Source: Lamellibrachia satsuma (Eukaryota; Annelida; Polychaeta; Sabellida; Siboglinidae). From it: 64,000 nucleotides of DNA. Each line of letters starts with the position of its first letter. Position 1 is the first letter of the stretch. Below the pieces are notes generated by a model, which was not told the DNA's origin, ran no database searches, and worked only from the letters and a program-made list of their open reading frames with translations. This document shows, piece by piece, positions 38,001 through 44,603 of this stretch. Where the stretch lies: contig BSQZ01000011.1 in NCBI GenBank assembly GCA_033239005.1, forward strand, positions 5,594,501 through 5,658,500, in the 5' to 3' direction. Made by a program: the position numbers and the translations under genes.

Positions 38001-41000
38001 TTCCTTAAGCTGATCGACTGTAGCATGCGTGAATGTATCTGATCACCTGCACATTTCAGTACTTTGGTCCAGATGTTGATCTGGGCTTTCAAGATCAATG
38101 TGGCACTGGTCATCGAGAGTTTCCTGGTTTCATCCTCAATTTTACCCGGGGACATCCACAAACCACCGTGCTTATATGCCAGCTCAAATCACTGCTCGGT
38201 CTTTTCGCGTGCCCTGCTCTCACGTTGGTGAATTCTCTGGCGTGAGATTCGGAGCTTCTCCTGGATCTCTCTTCGTAGCTGTTCCCTTCTTTCTTTATCT
38301 GCCTTGGTGTTTTTCATGGCTTCACTCATGGCATGTTCTGTACATTCACGTAGTACATCCATCCTGTTCAACCAACCATCTGCTTGTTTTGTTCACATGG
38401 AACATCACTTTTGATTCTACGTGGCCTGGCTTGGCGGTTTTAGCACGGTAGATGATTTGGTCAGCAATAGCAAAGTTTCTTTCACCGTTGATGTTTGTTG
38501 CGCTACAAGACCTGGCCTTATGTTGTAAGGCCTCACTTGGGTCAATGTAGCAGCCACCAGGAAGCTGATCCTTGAGTTGCCGCTCAATTATGATAAGACA
38601 AGCCTGACATAGGTCCTGCAGCAAAATTACGGTTTTGTCATCATTGGATGTTTGCTTCATAAGACTATCCAGTGCAACGTCATCCTTTATGGGTACATCA
38701 GCAAAGACTGAGGGTGGCTGTCATGATTTTTTTCAATAAAAATGTGATAAAGTTCGTTTGTCTAGGGTGAATAAATAACGGTGAATGGGCCGACGTGACT
38801 TTCTTAGTTTGTGGGTTCTGATAATATATAAATACTATGGCAACTATACACGATATATATAACATACTATAACACATATGAATAGTTTGCACATTTATTA
38901 CGTAAACAGTAAGTACTCGTAACATCAACCATATATTATAATAAATATCTTTCTCCCTATATATATATATATTACAACATGTATTTGTAACATCAACAAC
39001 CATATATTATAATAAATATCTCCCTTGCTTTTTATATATCTATTATCTAACTCTAACGGTTATATTACTACACTAATACAATTGACATGGGATATACTAC
39101 TGAAATCTAATTACTGTGACCATTTGTCGAGCTTACCGGAAAACAGTGTTCATACGAATACAAGGTCCGAGACTGTACACACATCCTATCCTTAGATGTG
39201 GGAGAATAAATCAAATGACCCTATCAAGAACTCCTACCCTGGGTCGTCACAGGGATTTACTAACACTGACGATCGAAATAGAAGAATATAGAATGCGTTG
39301 ACGACGACGATTGAAAACACTCCATGAGACGGAAGGTATAGAAGATTCATGCGATCATCAGGACAAACGGTTGGTGGTTCAGGGTTGATGTTCAAAGTGT
39401 CGTCATACACGCAGAAATTCGGCTGTTACGCGATCATCAGGTCGAAACATCTCGCGGAACCATAGATGAATAGTTGTCATACTTGCACATCGATTCGGTG
39501 GATACGCGATCATCAGGTCGAACGTCTCGGTGGATTCATTCATGTGTAGAATTTTGATGACTGACTAAGTCTAAGGTTACATTTCTATTATAAAATAGCT
39601 ACTCTAAAGAACAATATGATTAATTCATCCTTTTCGTAATACTATTAAATCAACATATCAACTTAACAACAAATCTGGGCACTATTCACCTTAAGTTGAA
39701 CCTGCTTTACATCGTTAGTGAAAATTCGATGGAAACATGCCGTCGTAAATAAAAATACGTCCTTATACGACCAGACTAAAATTCCAAATGACGCTCGCTG
39801 TCGTTACCGACGCTACTAACGGATTTGGATGTTTTATGGATCTAACCAATCAAATCGTATCTCTTGACAATTTCAGTGTCCCTACGTCATATTTTAAGTG
39901 TAAAGTACCGGTGTTGGCGGGAATCTTATGTACGTTTTGCACCCGGCCCTTAACGACATTCGTTAATTAGTGAAATAAATCTTAGGTAACCAAGTTTTGT
40001 CGTATCCGTTATACCGACGATTTGGTAAATAAATAATCAACCTTTTATAATAAAGTATTTAACTCTGGTAAAATAATGAACTATAAAACTAGAACTTTGC
40101 ATAGAACATATATGACGAATAAATTTCATGTTTACCGTTACTATGGTACGGTATGCAAAGTGACTAAAACTCTTCTTTCTATGGATGATTTGTAATCTGA
40201 TATATTCTGTACCATTACTTAATGAATTCATCTATGTATATATATATAAAATATAACACTGAAGACACGAAAGTAGATGAATTCCATGTGGATAAAATAA
40301 TGTAGTGTTGTTTTTCGATAAGAGTGTTGACATAAAAATAAACCGTAACAGTGGCCTGGGTCCTAGCAGTTGGCTAACATTCAGTGACCAGGACTGAAAC
40401 TTCTCTTGGGCCTCAGCGTAATACCTATTCATGTCAAGGTTGTTGTTATCTTGGCCAACCAACCGCTTCCAGGGCCCAGTCAACACTTTGTCAATGATGC
40501 CAAGGGCACGTGCCGTCACATGAAGCACATCCAATTTCAATGCATTAGCAACACTGCTGGACTGCGTTTGCAGGAATGCTTGACCTGACAAAAAAATCCT
40601 GTAACCAGGTGTGGTAGTGATACGGGAGGCCACTGTTGACGAAGTAGATATGAAAACTGTTGCCTATGTACCGATTGTAAACGACGGACCTGTTTCGTGT
40701 TTCTGCAGTTGGAATCCCTGTGACTTTTAAGTATTCACGAAGAAGATCAGCACAGTTGTACAGCGGATCATGGAACAGTTTATCGGCACACCGTAGCAAT
40801 TCCTTTGTGTTGGATTCTGTTCGAAGGGTGGATGGATATTTGTCACTCTTTTTCAAGTCTTGTATGTTGTTTGTGACCTCAAACGACTTGATGACTTTCT
40901 CACATTCCTTCACCATCCCATCAACAGGGTGCATTGCACACCGGAACCTGTAAGATCTTTCCCAAGTTTCTGTCCCATTTTACGATCAACTGCATCGTTG

Positions 41001-42448
41001 ATCTTGCAGCGATCTGTCATGGTGTTTACAATGTGGGATTTGATGTAAACAAAAGAAGATGTCCTGCTTTGTTATATGAGCAGTGTCTCTAATGGAGTCC
41101 CTTTTTTAGATTAATTCCATGTGGATCAAAATAATGTAGTGTTGTTTCTCGATAAGAGTGTTGACATAAAAATAAACCGTAACAATCCTCCCCTCTTTTT
41201 TGTCAATGCTCTTGCAATAAGATGAAGAATCCTATGCATATGCACTCCTCCTCTTTGGTAACTTTATTGTTCCGATAATAGATAAAGTTAGGATATTATT
41301 ATTTGTACCATCTGATTCGTGATAGGAATCATATATTTGAAGCTCATCTTTATCGTATCATTACCCATTGTAATTACTAAGGAGGGTTAATTAATGTGTA
41401 TAAAACAATGTTATAAAATATCAAACCTTCAACCCTTTGACACTGCAAAGGTCTTCGGCGTAATGATGAAATATTACCAAACATATGCACCTATATCATT
41501 GTTACCGTCAGAACTTCGGATGATGGTGAAATTATGTTTTCTCACAGTTCAGTAAGTGTTTCTACTGGCATCTGAAACTTGGAAATAACACTATTTTTCC
41601 CTTTGTTGAGACAAGACAGGTCCAAGATAAAACCTGTTATATATATTTTTTATGAAATCGAACATCACATGTAGTAACATCAACAATCCGTCCGTTAAAT
41701 GTCTAAAAATTTATCCTATCCCAGTACGTTGAAATCGTTCAGTCTCAACAGACCGAGAGCAAGTCGGTGACAAAATACCATCACCGTCCTTCACGCCATC
41801 TGCCATTTCATGGACTTTCTCATCTCCCTGTTCATCCTTTTCAATGTCACTATTGGTGACAGATTCAGAATCTACTTTATCATCATATTCGTCGTCATCA
41901 CCTGATTTCCCTATACATCCCAAAGTTTGGGTTGCTACGTCGATAAACACAAGTGTAGGTTTGTTTTGACTAACAGGACGAGGAGGATCTTTGACTAATA
42001 TGTTATCTTCCAGCAAGATGTTTTTCCCTAAAAACAATGTTCCCATGTTCATGAACAAAGTATACACCCTTTATGTTGACGTCCTAGTCACGCCTGTTTT
42101 ACGATTGGAACATTACATCCACAGAGCAGTCGAGCACTATCTTTGCTGAGAGAACATTCATGAGATGGAAGAATAATACCAGCATTTCCAGCAAAAGGTT
42201 TCCGTTCGCTTTATGTCCCAGCTGTTTACATAAGTAACACCGAATGCCTGAGAACGGAGGTCTAATTGGAATGTTTTCTGATCTCGCATGATGAGGGTGA
42301 TTCGATGAGATATGATCTGATGTGGCGAATGTCTTCCTTTTATTTCATTCATTGTTTTGGCTATGTCTGTGTGCAAAGTGACTAAAACTCTTCTTTCTAT
42401 GGATGATTTGTAATCTTATATATTCTGTACCATTACTTAATGAATTCA

Positions 42449-42509
<61 letters not shown>

Positions 42510-44603
42510 CACTGAAGACACGAAAGTAGATTAATTCCATGTGGATCAAAATAATGTAGTGTTGTTTTCCGATAAGAGTGTTGACATAAAAATAAACCGT
42601 AACAGTCACATACTGGGTCATCGTTGCAGAAAACATCTGTTTGACCTGAGTACCAAGGAGTATTCACCTGACAGTGGGCAACAGGCACTTTTATAATAGT
42701 GCGATCTAATAACATCATGAGTTTATGGTCTCCAGTAAATTCATTCGAATTTACCAATTCTTATCGAATCACTACACCATTACATCCAGTGTCACAAAGG
42801 ACATGGACTCTTTCTATTCCTACAAATCCAATTGATGTGGGGAGATTATCGATGTGATCTACACAAGCACTACCCACTACGGGGATGCTACAACCACAAC
42901 TAAGTTTAACTTAATTTTTATCGATGGAGCAATCATGGGAAGAAATAATGCATCCTGCATTTCCGTTAACATGTTTTGGAAATTCATCATGACCTTTGTT
43001 GAAATGAGGTGGTCTGGTTGGTTGTGCTTGACATTCGTTTGCTATATGTCCCGGCTGGTGACACAAGTAGCAACGAATGCCTGAGAAAGGAGGTCTAGAT
43101 GGAATTTTTTCTAATCTCACAGGAAGATGATTTGATGAAATAGGATCCCCTCTCTGATGTGGTGAGTGTCCTCCTTTTCTTTCTTTTTCATGACATTATA
43201 TGCGAAATTGAATTTGTTGGCCAAATCTATCAATCTCCAGATTCGAGAGAGAAAGTTTCCTGGTGAACGTTGCCAGTTCTTTGGGACACAAATTTAAGAA
43301 CTGATCCTGTAACAGAAATTCTTTCAATGCTTCAAATGTTTCGGAGATTCCCGACAATTGGATCCATGAATCAAGGAAATGCTCCAACCTGCTCACATAC
43401 TGTGTGGCATTTCATCCACGTTCTGCTTTGTATGTTAAAACTTCCTACGATAATCATGAACTGTCAATTGATATTGCTGAAGGGGAGCCTTTTTCAAGAC
43501 ATCATAATCATTTGCCAAAGCGAGGGATAACCGAGAATAAACATTCAAAGCCTCTTTCTAGTCAGAAGTGATGCTAAGTTGAGAGCGTAGGAATCTCTTG
43601 GCCATCTTTAATTGACTGCATAACATTCAAATCGCTGCAAGTATGAATCTAGGTCATCTTTGGATTCTGAAAACACAGGCAATCTAGGTCAATGATTTAT
43701 CGATGGGTGATTCTGCATGGATGTTACAGATACAGCTGTAACAAAATACACGCCGTCACACACTCAAACCAGAACTCTGAATGACGCTTAAAGTCGTTAC
43801 CGATACTAAAACCAAATCTTAATGATTTATGTGTTAACCAATCAAATCATATTTAGAGACAGTACTCAGCGTTTCTACGTCACATTTCAATCCCAAGATG
43901 CCATTGGAGGTGGGAGTCTTGAATGAGTTTTGCACTCGGCCCTTAAGGAAATTTGTTGATCGTTGAAATAAACCATATGGAACCCAATGGGGATTGTAGT
44001 ACATAACCTTTAATATTAGATGCATATTTGACTGGTTAGTTGATCGTTGTACAACATTGTTATGATGATGATATTCTATGTTTATGTGGTGGGACAAAGG
44101 ACCGCCCCACCAAAAACAGCAGGTGTCACAGAAACGAAACACTATGTGTGATGGTGTTTGTAGCTGGAAAACCGATTGCTGTGCCTAGAAAAATACCTGG
44201 GCATTTGTTTTGCTTCTTAGCATTTCCATCCATTTATTGACAACTTTAGCATTGCATGCCAATTTGAGATTGCCTAATCCTGTTGTTTTGATGTGCCTCT
44301 GAGCTCGGGTTTTAGGTGTGTTAAAGGTTTTCTTATTGTTTGTTTGTAGTGGATTAGTTGCACTTTGTAGTGGATTAGTTGCACTTTGTGTCTGTCGTAG
44401 ATTAGTTTGAGACACCAGCCTCTACAGATGTTGTTTCCCATTTCAGACTTAATAACGGCTGGATCATAAAAATTGGCCGCGGACTTGACTACTTCAAAGC
44501 GGCAAGCAGCAAATTTGCGATTGGCTATTGTGACTTCGACATGAGACCGTGTCACGAGACAACTGTGGACATATTTCATCGGAAGCACACTAAGCCGCAG
44601 TGA
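7917..44603 (+). CDS. MITD1: MIT domain-containing protein 1 (six exons)
   Basis: The gene encodes a 245-residue protein, close to the roughly 250 residues usual for MITD1. MITD1 binds ESCRT-III tails through its MIT domain, and its C-terminal phospholipase-D-like domain binds membrane. It acts at the midbody in abscission. Visible: MIT helices in residues about 8-80 ([38 protein letters not shown]) and a C-terminal domain from about 85 ([80 protein letters not shown]). Exons are 7917-8058, 24409-24510, 24752-24888, 25273-25359, 25747-25859 and 44447-44603. All introns are GT-AG and all phases agree. The start is the first ATG after an in-frame TGA at 7863. The frame is intact, so the gene looks functional. 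Candidate poly(A) signals lie at about 45248 and 45440. Confidence 0.95.
8414..9144 (+). pseudogene. LINE ORF1 with SGNH/GDSL esterase-like domain
   Basis: A glycine- and charge-rich leader ([11 protein letters not shown], repeated GVGET-type units) is followed by the blocks of SGNH hydrolases: [10 protein letters not shown] (nucleophile Ser in GDS), VLVHVGTNN (oxyanion Asn), and [17 protein letters not shown] (catalytic Asp-x-x-His). This domain is known in the ORF1 of CR1-like LINEs. In-frame TAG at about 8792 and a frameshift near 8915 break it. The piggyBac insertion at TTAA 9141-9144 interrupts its last codons. With the insertion ignored, the frame meets a TAG at once, so ORF1 probably ended there and overlapped the start of ORF2. 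Confidence 0.75.
9879..10587 (+). other. Intron in the piggyBac transposase gene
   Basis: Donor GTAAGA follows ACG GAT GAG, and acceptor ATTTACTGTTGCAG precedes TAT GAA CTT; both ends are phase 0. The second half (10184-10450) is a diverged copy of the element's own 3'UTR. Confidence 0.8.
10184..10450 (+). repeat. Direct repeat within piggyBac, copy in intron
   Basis: About 267 bp that recurs at 12490-12758 in the same orientation. Shared blocks include CGCCAATATTTTTCACGGTC, TTTCTTTCAGGTTTGTTTTA, CTAGCAGCAGGGTGAAATGT and TATCTATATGATAACATCAT. Confidence 0.92.
12490..12758 (+). repeat. Direct repeat within piggyBac, copy in 3'UTR
   Basis: Partner of 10184-10450; roughly 85-90% identical by eye. 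It lies downstream of the AATAAA at 12334, between the transposase gene and the right inverted repeat. Confidence 0.92.
12905..15979 (+). pseudogene. LINE ORF2: APE endonuclease plus reverse transcriptase
   Basis: The endonuclease shows [33 protein letters not shown], then after a frameshift in an A-run (about 13370-13380) [15 protein letters not shown], and finally [11 protein letters not shown]. These are the Asn, Glu, Asp-Asn and Ser-Asp-His motifs of the family. The RT (from about 14350) shows [63 protein letters not shown] (catalytic Asp pair) and the tail [21 protein letters not shown] long C-terminal region ([18 protein letters not shown]) follows. Breaks: frameshift at ~13375, stop near 13573, an antisense insertion at 13621-13823, and a frameshift near 14345. 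The RT part from 14351 to 15979 is open throughout. Confidence 0.88.
13621..13823 (-). mobile_element. Antisense truncated copy of the same LINE's 3' end
   Basis: This segment is the reverse complement of about 15880-16075, nearly base for base. It runs from ORF2's last ~85 coding bases through the 3' end. The tail unit cttgttaaat appears twice (as atttaacaag at 13621-13640), versus once at the main element's end. It splits the endonuclease domain just before its SDH motif. It is best read as a 5'-truncated retrotransposition of a sibling element into this one, in opposite orientation. Confidence 0.88.
16076..17689. other. Intronic sequence without recognisable gene
   Basis: Lies in MITD1 intron 1. 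A near-perfect inverted repeat at 17005-17044 (ttttttcccagcgggtgctt, reverse-complemented on the other side of the centre tgca) would fold into a strong hairpin. No coding family recognised. Confidence 0.6.
17690..18455 (-). repeat. Dispersed repeat, copy 2 (inverted, in MITD1 intron 1)
   Basis: This is the reverse-complement counterpart of 7146-7825, about 10 kb downstream. Roughly three quarters or more of the bases match by eye, with a few insertions. It carries an extra stretch of about 100 bp around 18190-18290 that copy 1 lacks. Together the copies form a very long inverted repeat around the start of MITD1 intron 1. Confidence 0.8.
18456..20409. other. Intronic sequence without recognisable gene
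   Basis: MITD1 intron 1. It contains an exact 30-bp direct repeat (19201-19230 and 19237-19266, ttgtatccggaatacgattc...) spaced 36 bp. A short block at about 19631 (cttggtgcagcgggc) recurs exactly at about 5066 inside the long-armed element. No gene recognised. Confidence 0.6.
19201..19266 (+). repeat. Exact 30-bp direct repeat, two units
   Basis: Units at 19201-19230 and 19237-19266 are identical, separated by 6 bp. Each contains the near-palindrome tatccggaata. Confidence 0.9.
20581..23805 (+). pseudogene. L2-like ORF2: endonuclease-reverse transcriptase, two frameshifts
   Basis: The N-terminus is hydrophobic ([18 protein letters not shown]) and signal-peptide-like. At residues 87-95 there is GDISINPGP, a 2A-like translational recoding motif. 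The endonuclease follows: [31 protein letters not shown], then after a frameshift near 21175 [15 protein letters not shown] and [16 protein letters not shown] motifs: [57 protein letters not shown] (catalytic Asp pair), [14 protein letters not shown]. After a second frameshift near 23142 comes the L2-type tail: [55 protein letters not shown]. Otherwise open throughout. The family reverse-transcribes its own RNA at nicked targets. Confidence 0.88.
20839..20865 (+). promoter_or_regulatory. 2A-like ribosome-skipping motif (GDISINPGP)
   Basis: Codons GGT GAT ATC TCA ATA AAT CCT GGA CCA encode the D-x-x-x-NPG-P core preceded by a hydrophobic run (LSIILLLA). 2A sequences of this kind are known in some APE-type LINEs and separate the N-terminal peptide from the rest during translation. 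Here Ser replaces the usual Glu at the third core position, which could lower activity. The predicted break lies between Gly94 and Pro95. Confidence 0.6.
23838..24408. other. End of MITD1 intron 1
   Basis: No gene recognised. Contains a short direct repeat (CAACCTNTCACGTATACTGCA) at about 23990-24028. Confidence 0.6.
24409..24510 (+). CDS. MITD1: MITD1 exon 2 (MIT helix 3)
   Basis: Acceptor TTTGACAG ends at 24408. The exon adds two bases to codon 48 and runs to residue 81. It encodes [19 protein letters not shown], which fits MIT helix 3. Donor is GTGGGT at 24511, phase 1. Confidence 0.93.
24752..24888 (+). CDS. MITD1: MITD1 exon 3
   Basis: Acceptor AATTTCAG ends at 24751. Residues 82-127 include [15 protein letters not shown] and [13 protein letters not shown], the start of the C-terminal membrane-binding domain. 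Donor is GTAAAT at 24889, phase 0. Confidence 0.93.
25273..25359 (+). CDS. MITD1: MITD1 exon 4
   Basis: Acceptor TTGTTGCAG ends at 25272. The 29 codons (residues 128-156) encode [15 protein letters not shown] and INLLTRPDE. Donor is GTATGT at 25360, phase 0. Confidence 0.93.
25747..25859 (+). CDS. MITD1: MITD1 exon 5
   Basis: Acceptor AACACAG ends at 25746. Residues 157-193 include [20 protein letters not shown] and TLHDREIR. Donor is GTAATC at 25860, phase 2. The next coding exon is 18.6 kb away. Confidence 0.93.
25860..26781. other. Start of MITD1 intron 5, no gene recognised
   Basis: AT-rich. Two short related segments occur (AAATTNTGATNCA-GGGAAACC-like text near 26470-26500 and 26672-26705, with TACACATTTTAGTTAAGTT/TACACATTTTAAGTTTATT), suggesting a diverged duplication. 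No coding sequence assigned. Confidence 0.5.
26782..27130 (-). pseudogene. LINE reverse transcriptase C-terminal fragment
   Basis: Two overlapping minus-strand frames give [10 protein letters not shown]...[13 protein letters not shown] and [20 protein letters not shown]...[22 protein letters not shown]. This matches the recurrent C-terminal tail of many LINE ORF2 proteins (LGHI..., LEGKVxGKRxRGRxRTSW, A.EDRxxWRxI). It is frame-broken and has no RT core. It lies in MITD1 intron 5, antisense. Confidence 0.65.
27131..28389. other. Intronic sequence, no gene recognised
   Basis: A GC-richer island at about 27225-27620 includes a 108-codon open frame rich in Pro/Ser/His, but no domain is recognised on either strand. 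The remainder is AT-rich. Confidence 0.5.
28390..29407 (-). other. Unidentified minus-strand coding-like remnants
   Basis: Several overlapping minus-strand frames of 75-124 codons occur. One begins [17 protein letters not shown] and continues [18 protein letters not shown]. Another, downstream and in a different frame, reads [17 protein letters not shown]...[20 protein letters not shown]...[13 protein letters not shown]. Composition (acidic Ser-rich start, then amphipathic stretches) looks coding, but the frames do not join cleanly and no family is recognised. It may be a decayed gene or the partner ORF of a DNA transposon, next to the MADF-like exons. Confidence 0.3.
29843..30181 (-). CDS. 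Downstream exon of the MADF-like gene (Ser/Thr/Pro-rich linker)
   Basis: Acceptor TTTTTTTCATAG ends at 30182. The frame continues the MADF exon exactly (phase 2 to 1). It encodes an acidic Ser/Thr/Pro-rich linker ([20 protein letters not shown]), then a basic end ([14 protein letters not shown]) and TAG. MADF proteins often have such a linker before a BESS motif. No BESS motif is seen, so the gene may be truncated or continue after a frameshift. Confidence 0.45.
30505..30664 (-). CDS. MADF/Myb-SANT-like DNA-binding domain exon
   Basis: The exon is bounded by acceptor TTTTATTCCAG (minus strand) and a donor GTATAC. It encodes [20 protein letters not shown]...[15 protein letters not shown]. The pattern VKxxWxxLRxxYxxxxR...WxxxxxLSFLxxxI is the second half of the MADF domain, a Myb-like DNA-binding fold found in Adf-1-type regulators and in proteins encoded by some PIF/Harbinger transposons. 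The first half of the domain should lie in an upstream exon (higher coordinates), which was not found. The phase agrees with the downstream exon at 30181. The gene lies inside MITD1 intron 5, antisense. Confidence 0.5.
30729..32214. other. Intronic sequence with a 97-bp tandem repeat
   Basis: No gene recognised. See the separate tandem repeat at 31185-31445. An open frame at 31522-31795 (minus) has no recognised domain. Confidence 0.5.
31185..31445 (+). repeat. Tandem repeat, ~97-bp period, 2.5 units
   Basis: The block TTGGCCTTCCACAGAAGAAC, followed by CCTCTGGTCGACC, recurs exactly at a 97-bp spacing (31259 and 31356). Related TGACTGACnNCnGC and TTCACCCATAGC segments recur in each unit. Confidence 0.85.
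32215..32510 (-). pseudogene. L2-like LINE ORF2 C-terminal fragment
   Basis: Across two or three minus-strand frames the sequence reads [46 protein letters not shown] and DAFRRRVL. This is the standard tail of L2/CR1-type LINE proteins. It ends exactly where the LTR at 32511 begins, so the LTR element probably inserted into it. The part beyond the LTR was not found. Confidence 0.7.
32511..34326 (-). repeat. 3' LTR of Gmr1-type copy A
   Basis: The LTR is recognised by close similarity to the better LTRs at 50311 and 57870. Shared parts are the edge aaataacggtggatgggc, the middle block atgacgct...gtcgttaccgacact, the tgcacccggcccttaa block, and the inner end ...ctaaca next to a polypurine tract. 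On the plus strand it begins near TCATGATTT, where the canonical TG has decayed. Diverged relative to copy C. Confidence 0.8.
34327..34345 (-). promoter_or_regulatory. Polypurine tract of copy A
   Basis: On the minus strand, AAAAAGAGGGGAGGAT lies directly before the 3' LTR, the position required for plus-strand DNA priming. The same tract adjoins LTRs at 41185 and 52304. Confidence 0.8.
34346..37790 (-). pseudogene. Gag-INT-RT-RNase H remnant of Gmr1-type copy A
   Basis: Read on the minus strand from high to low coordinates: gag ([13 protein letters not shown], 37790-37236), a linker with [11 protein letters not shown], integrase zinc-binding region ([27 protein letters not shown], 37057-36857), integrase core ([24 protein letters not shown], 36771-36250), integrase GPF module ([12 protein letters not shown], 36236-35907), RT start ([19 protein letters not shown], 35947-35666), RT/RNase H remnants and the end of RNase H ([20 protein letters not shown], 34940-34686). 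Integrase precedes RT. Gag jumps straight to the integrase leader, skipping the zinc knuckle and protease. Many stops, frameshifts and small deletions. The 5' LTR and the gag start are missing. Confidence 0.85.
37800..41063 (-). pseudogene. Intronless ORF of unidentified family, split by a solo LTR
   Basis: Upstream part (41063-40351): [91 protein letters not shown]. Downstream part (38718-37800): [45 protein letters not shown], a charged helix ([18 protein letters not shown]), GGLWMSP and [15 protein letters not shown]. With the LTR and one copy of its target duplication set aside, the frame resumes in phase. A frameshift near 40940, another near 38370 and stops near 38160 break it elsewhere. 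The pattern resembles uncharacterised invertebrate proteins, host or transposon-borne; I cannot assign a function. Both ends abut LTR-element sequence. It lies in MITD1 intron 5, antisense. Confidence 0.55.
38719..40350 (-). mobile_element. Solo LTR of the Gmr1-type family
   Basis: A 1632-bp LTR (TGTCATG...CCGTAACA on the plus strand) is flanked by identical 5-bp duplications GTGGC (38714-38718 and 40351-40355). No internal region is attached, so it arose by LTR-LTR recombination. Its length agrees with the 1613-bp LTR of copy C. It contains a short TA run at 38959-38971 and another near 40238. Confidence 0.92.
41111..41475 (-). mobile_element. Gmr1-type fragment: LTR edge, polypurine tract, 3' internal end
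   Basis: 41111-41184 is the last ~74 bp of an LTR (plus-strand sense) ending ACCGTAACA. 41185-41200 is the polypurine tract, and the next ~270 bp match the 3' internal end of copy C (52304-52580), including AACCTTCAACCCTTTGACAC. The RNase H coding end does not follow. Homology stops near 41475. Confidence 0.85.
41711..42067 (-). other. Acidic open frame of unknown origin
   Basis: A 118-codon frame encodes a hydrophobic start ([17 protein letters not shown]), then [14 protein letters not shown] and a strongly acidic stretch ([34 protein letters not shown]). It does not match any part of the Gmr1-type copies here and has no recognised domain. It lies between two element fragments and could be foreign sequence trapped between insertions, or a lost exon. 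Coding status uncertain. Confidence 0.3.
42100..42604 (-). mobile_element. Chimeric fragment: gag zinc-knuckle piece joined to LTR piece
   Basis: 42100-42340 matches the gag C-terminal region of copy C (55470-55770) in decayed form. 42341-42604 matches the end of an LTR, including an expanded TA run (42453-42507), and finishes ACCGTAACA. Normal element order never puts these side by side, so deletion or recombination joined them. Confidence 0.75.
42453..42507. repeat. TA microsatellite in LTR fragment
   Basis: About 27 TA units. The homologous place in the solo LTR (about 40238) has only a handful, so this run expanded locally. Confidence 0.95.
42606..42830 (-). pseudogene. Aspartic protease domain of Gmr1-type copy D
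   Basis: The minus strand reads [14 protein letters not shown], the retropepsin active-site motif (DTG), then a stop, then [20 protein letters not shown] and FCNDDPVCD. It continues directly from the gag/protease linker ([11 protein letters not shown]). This is the only protease remnant among the copies here. It is cut off at 42604 by LTR sequence. Confidence 0.7.
42831..43735 (-). pseudogene. Gag remnant of copy D with zinc knuckle
   Basis: Contains [14 protein letters not shown], a CCHC zinc knuckle that binds RNA, plus [20 protein letters not shown] and [15 protein letters not shown], all matching copy C gag. Several frameshifts. Confidence 0.8.
43770..43985 (-). repeat. Internal LTR fragment
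   Basis: Matches 33385-33585 of the copy A LTR (gtcgttaccgatactaaaac, ggcccttaaggaaatttgtt). It is probably what is left of the 5' LTR of copy D. Confidence 0.75.
44447..44603 (+). CDS. MITD1: MITD1 exon 6 (terminal)
   Basis: Acceptor CCCATTTCAG ends at 44446. One base completes the split Arg codon, followed by [36 protein letters not shown] and a TGA stop at 44601-44603. The exon closes the C-terminal domain and is uninterrupted, although LTR debris lies about 460 bp upstream. Confidence 0.95.

Noticed and set aside
42433..42530. Frames encoding IYIYIY repeats (also near 49320 and 58110)
   Set aside because: Pure TA microsatellite translation.
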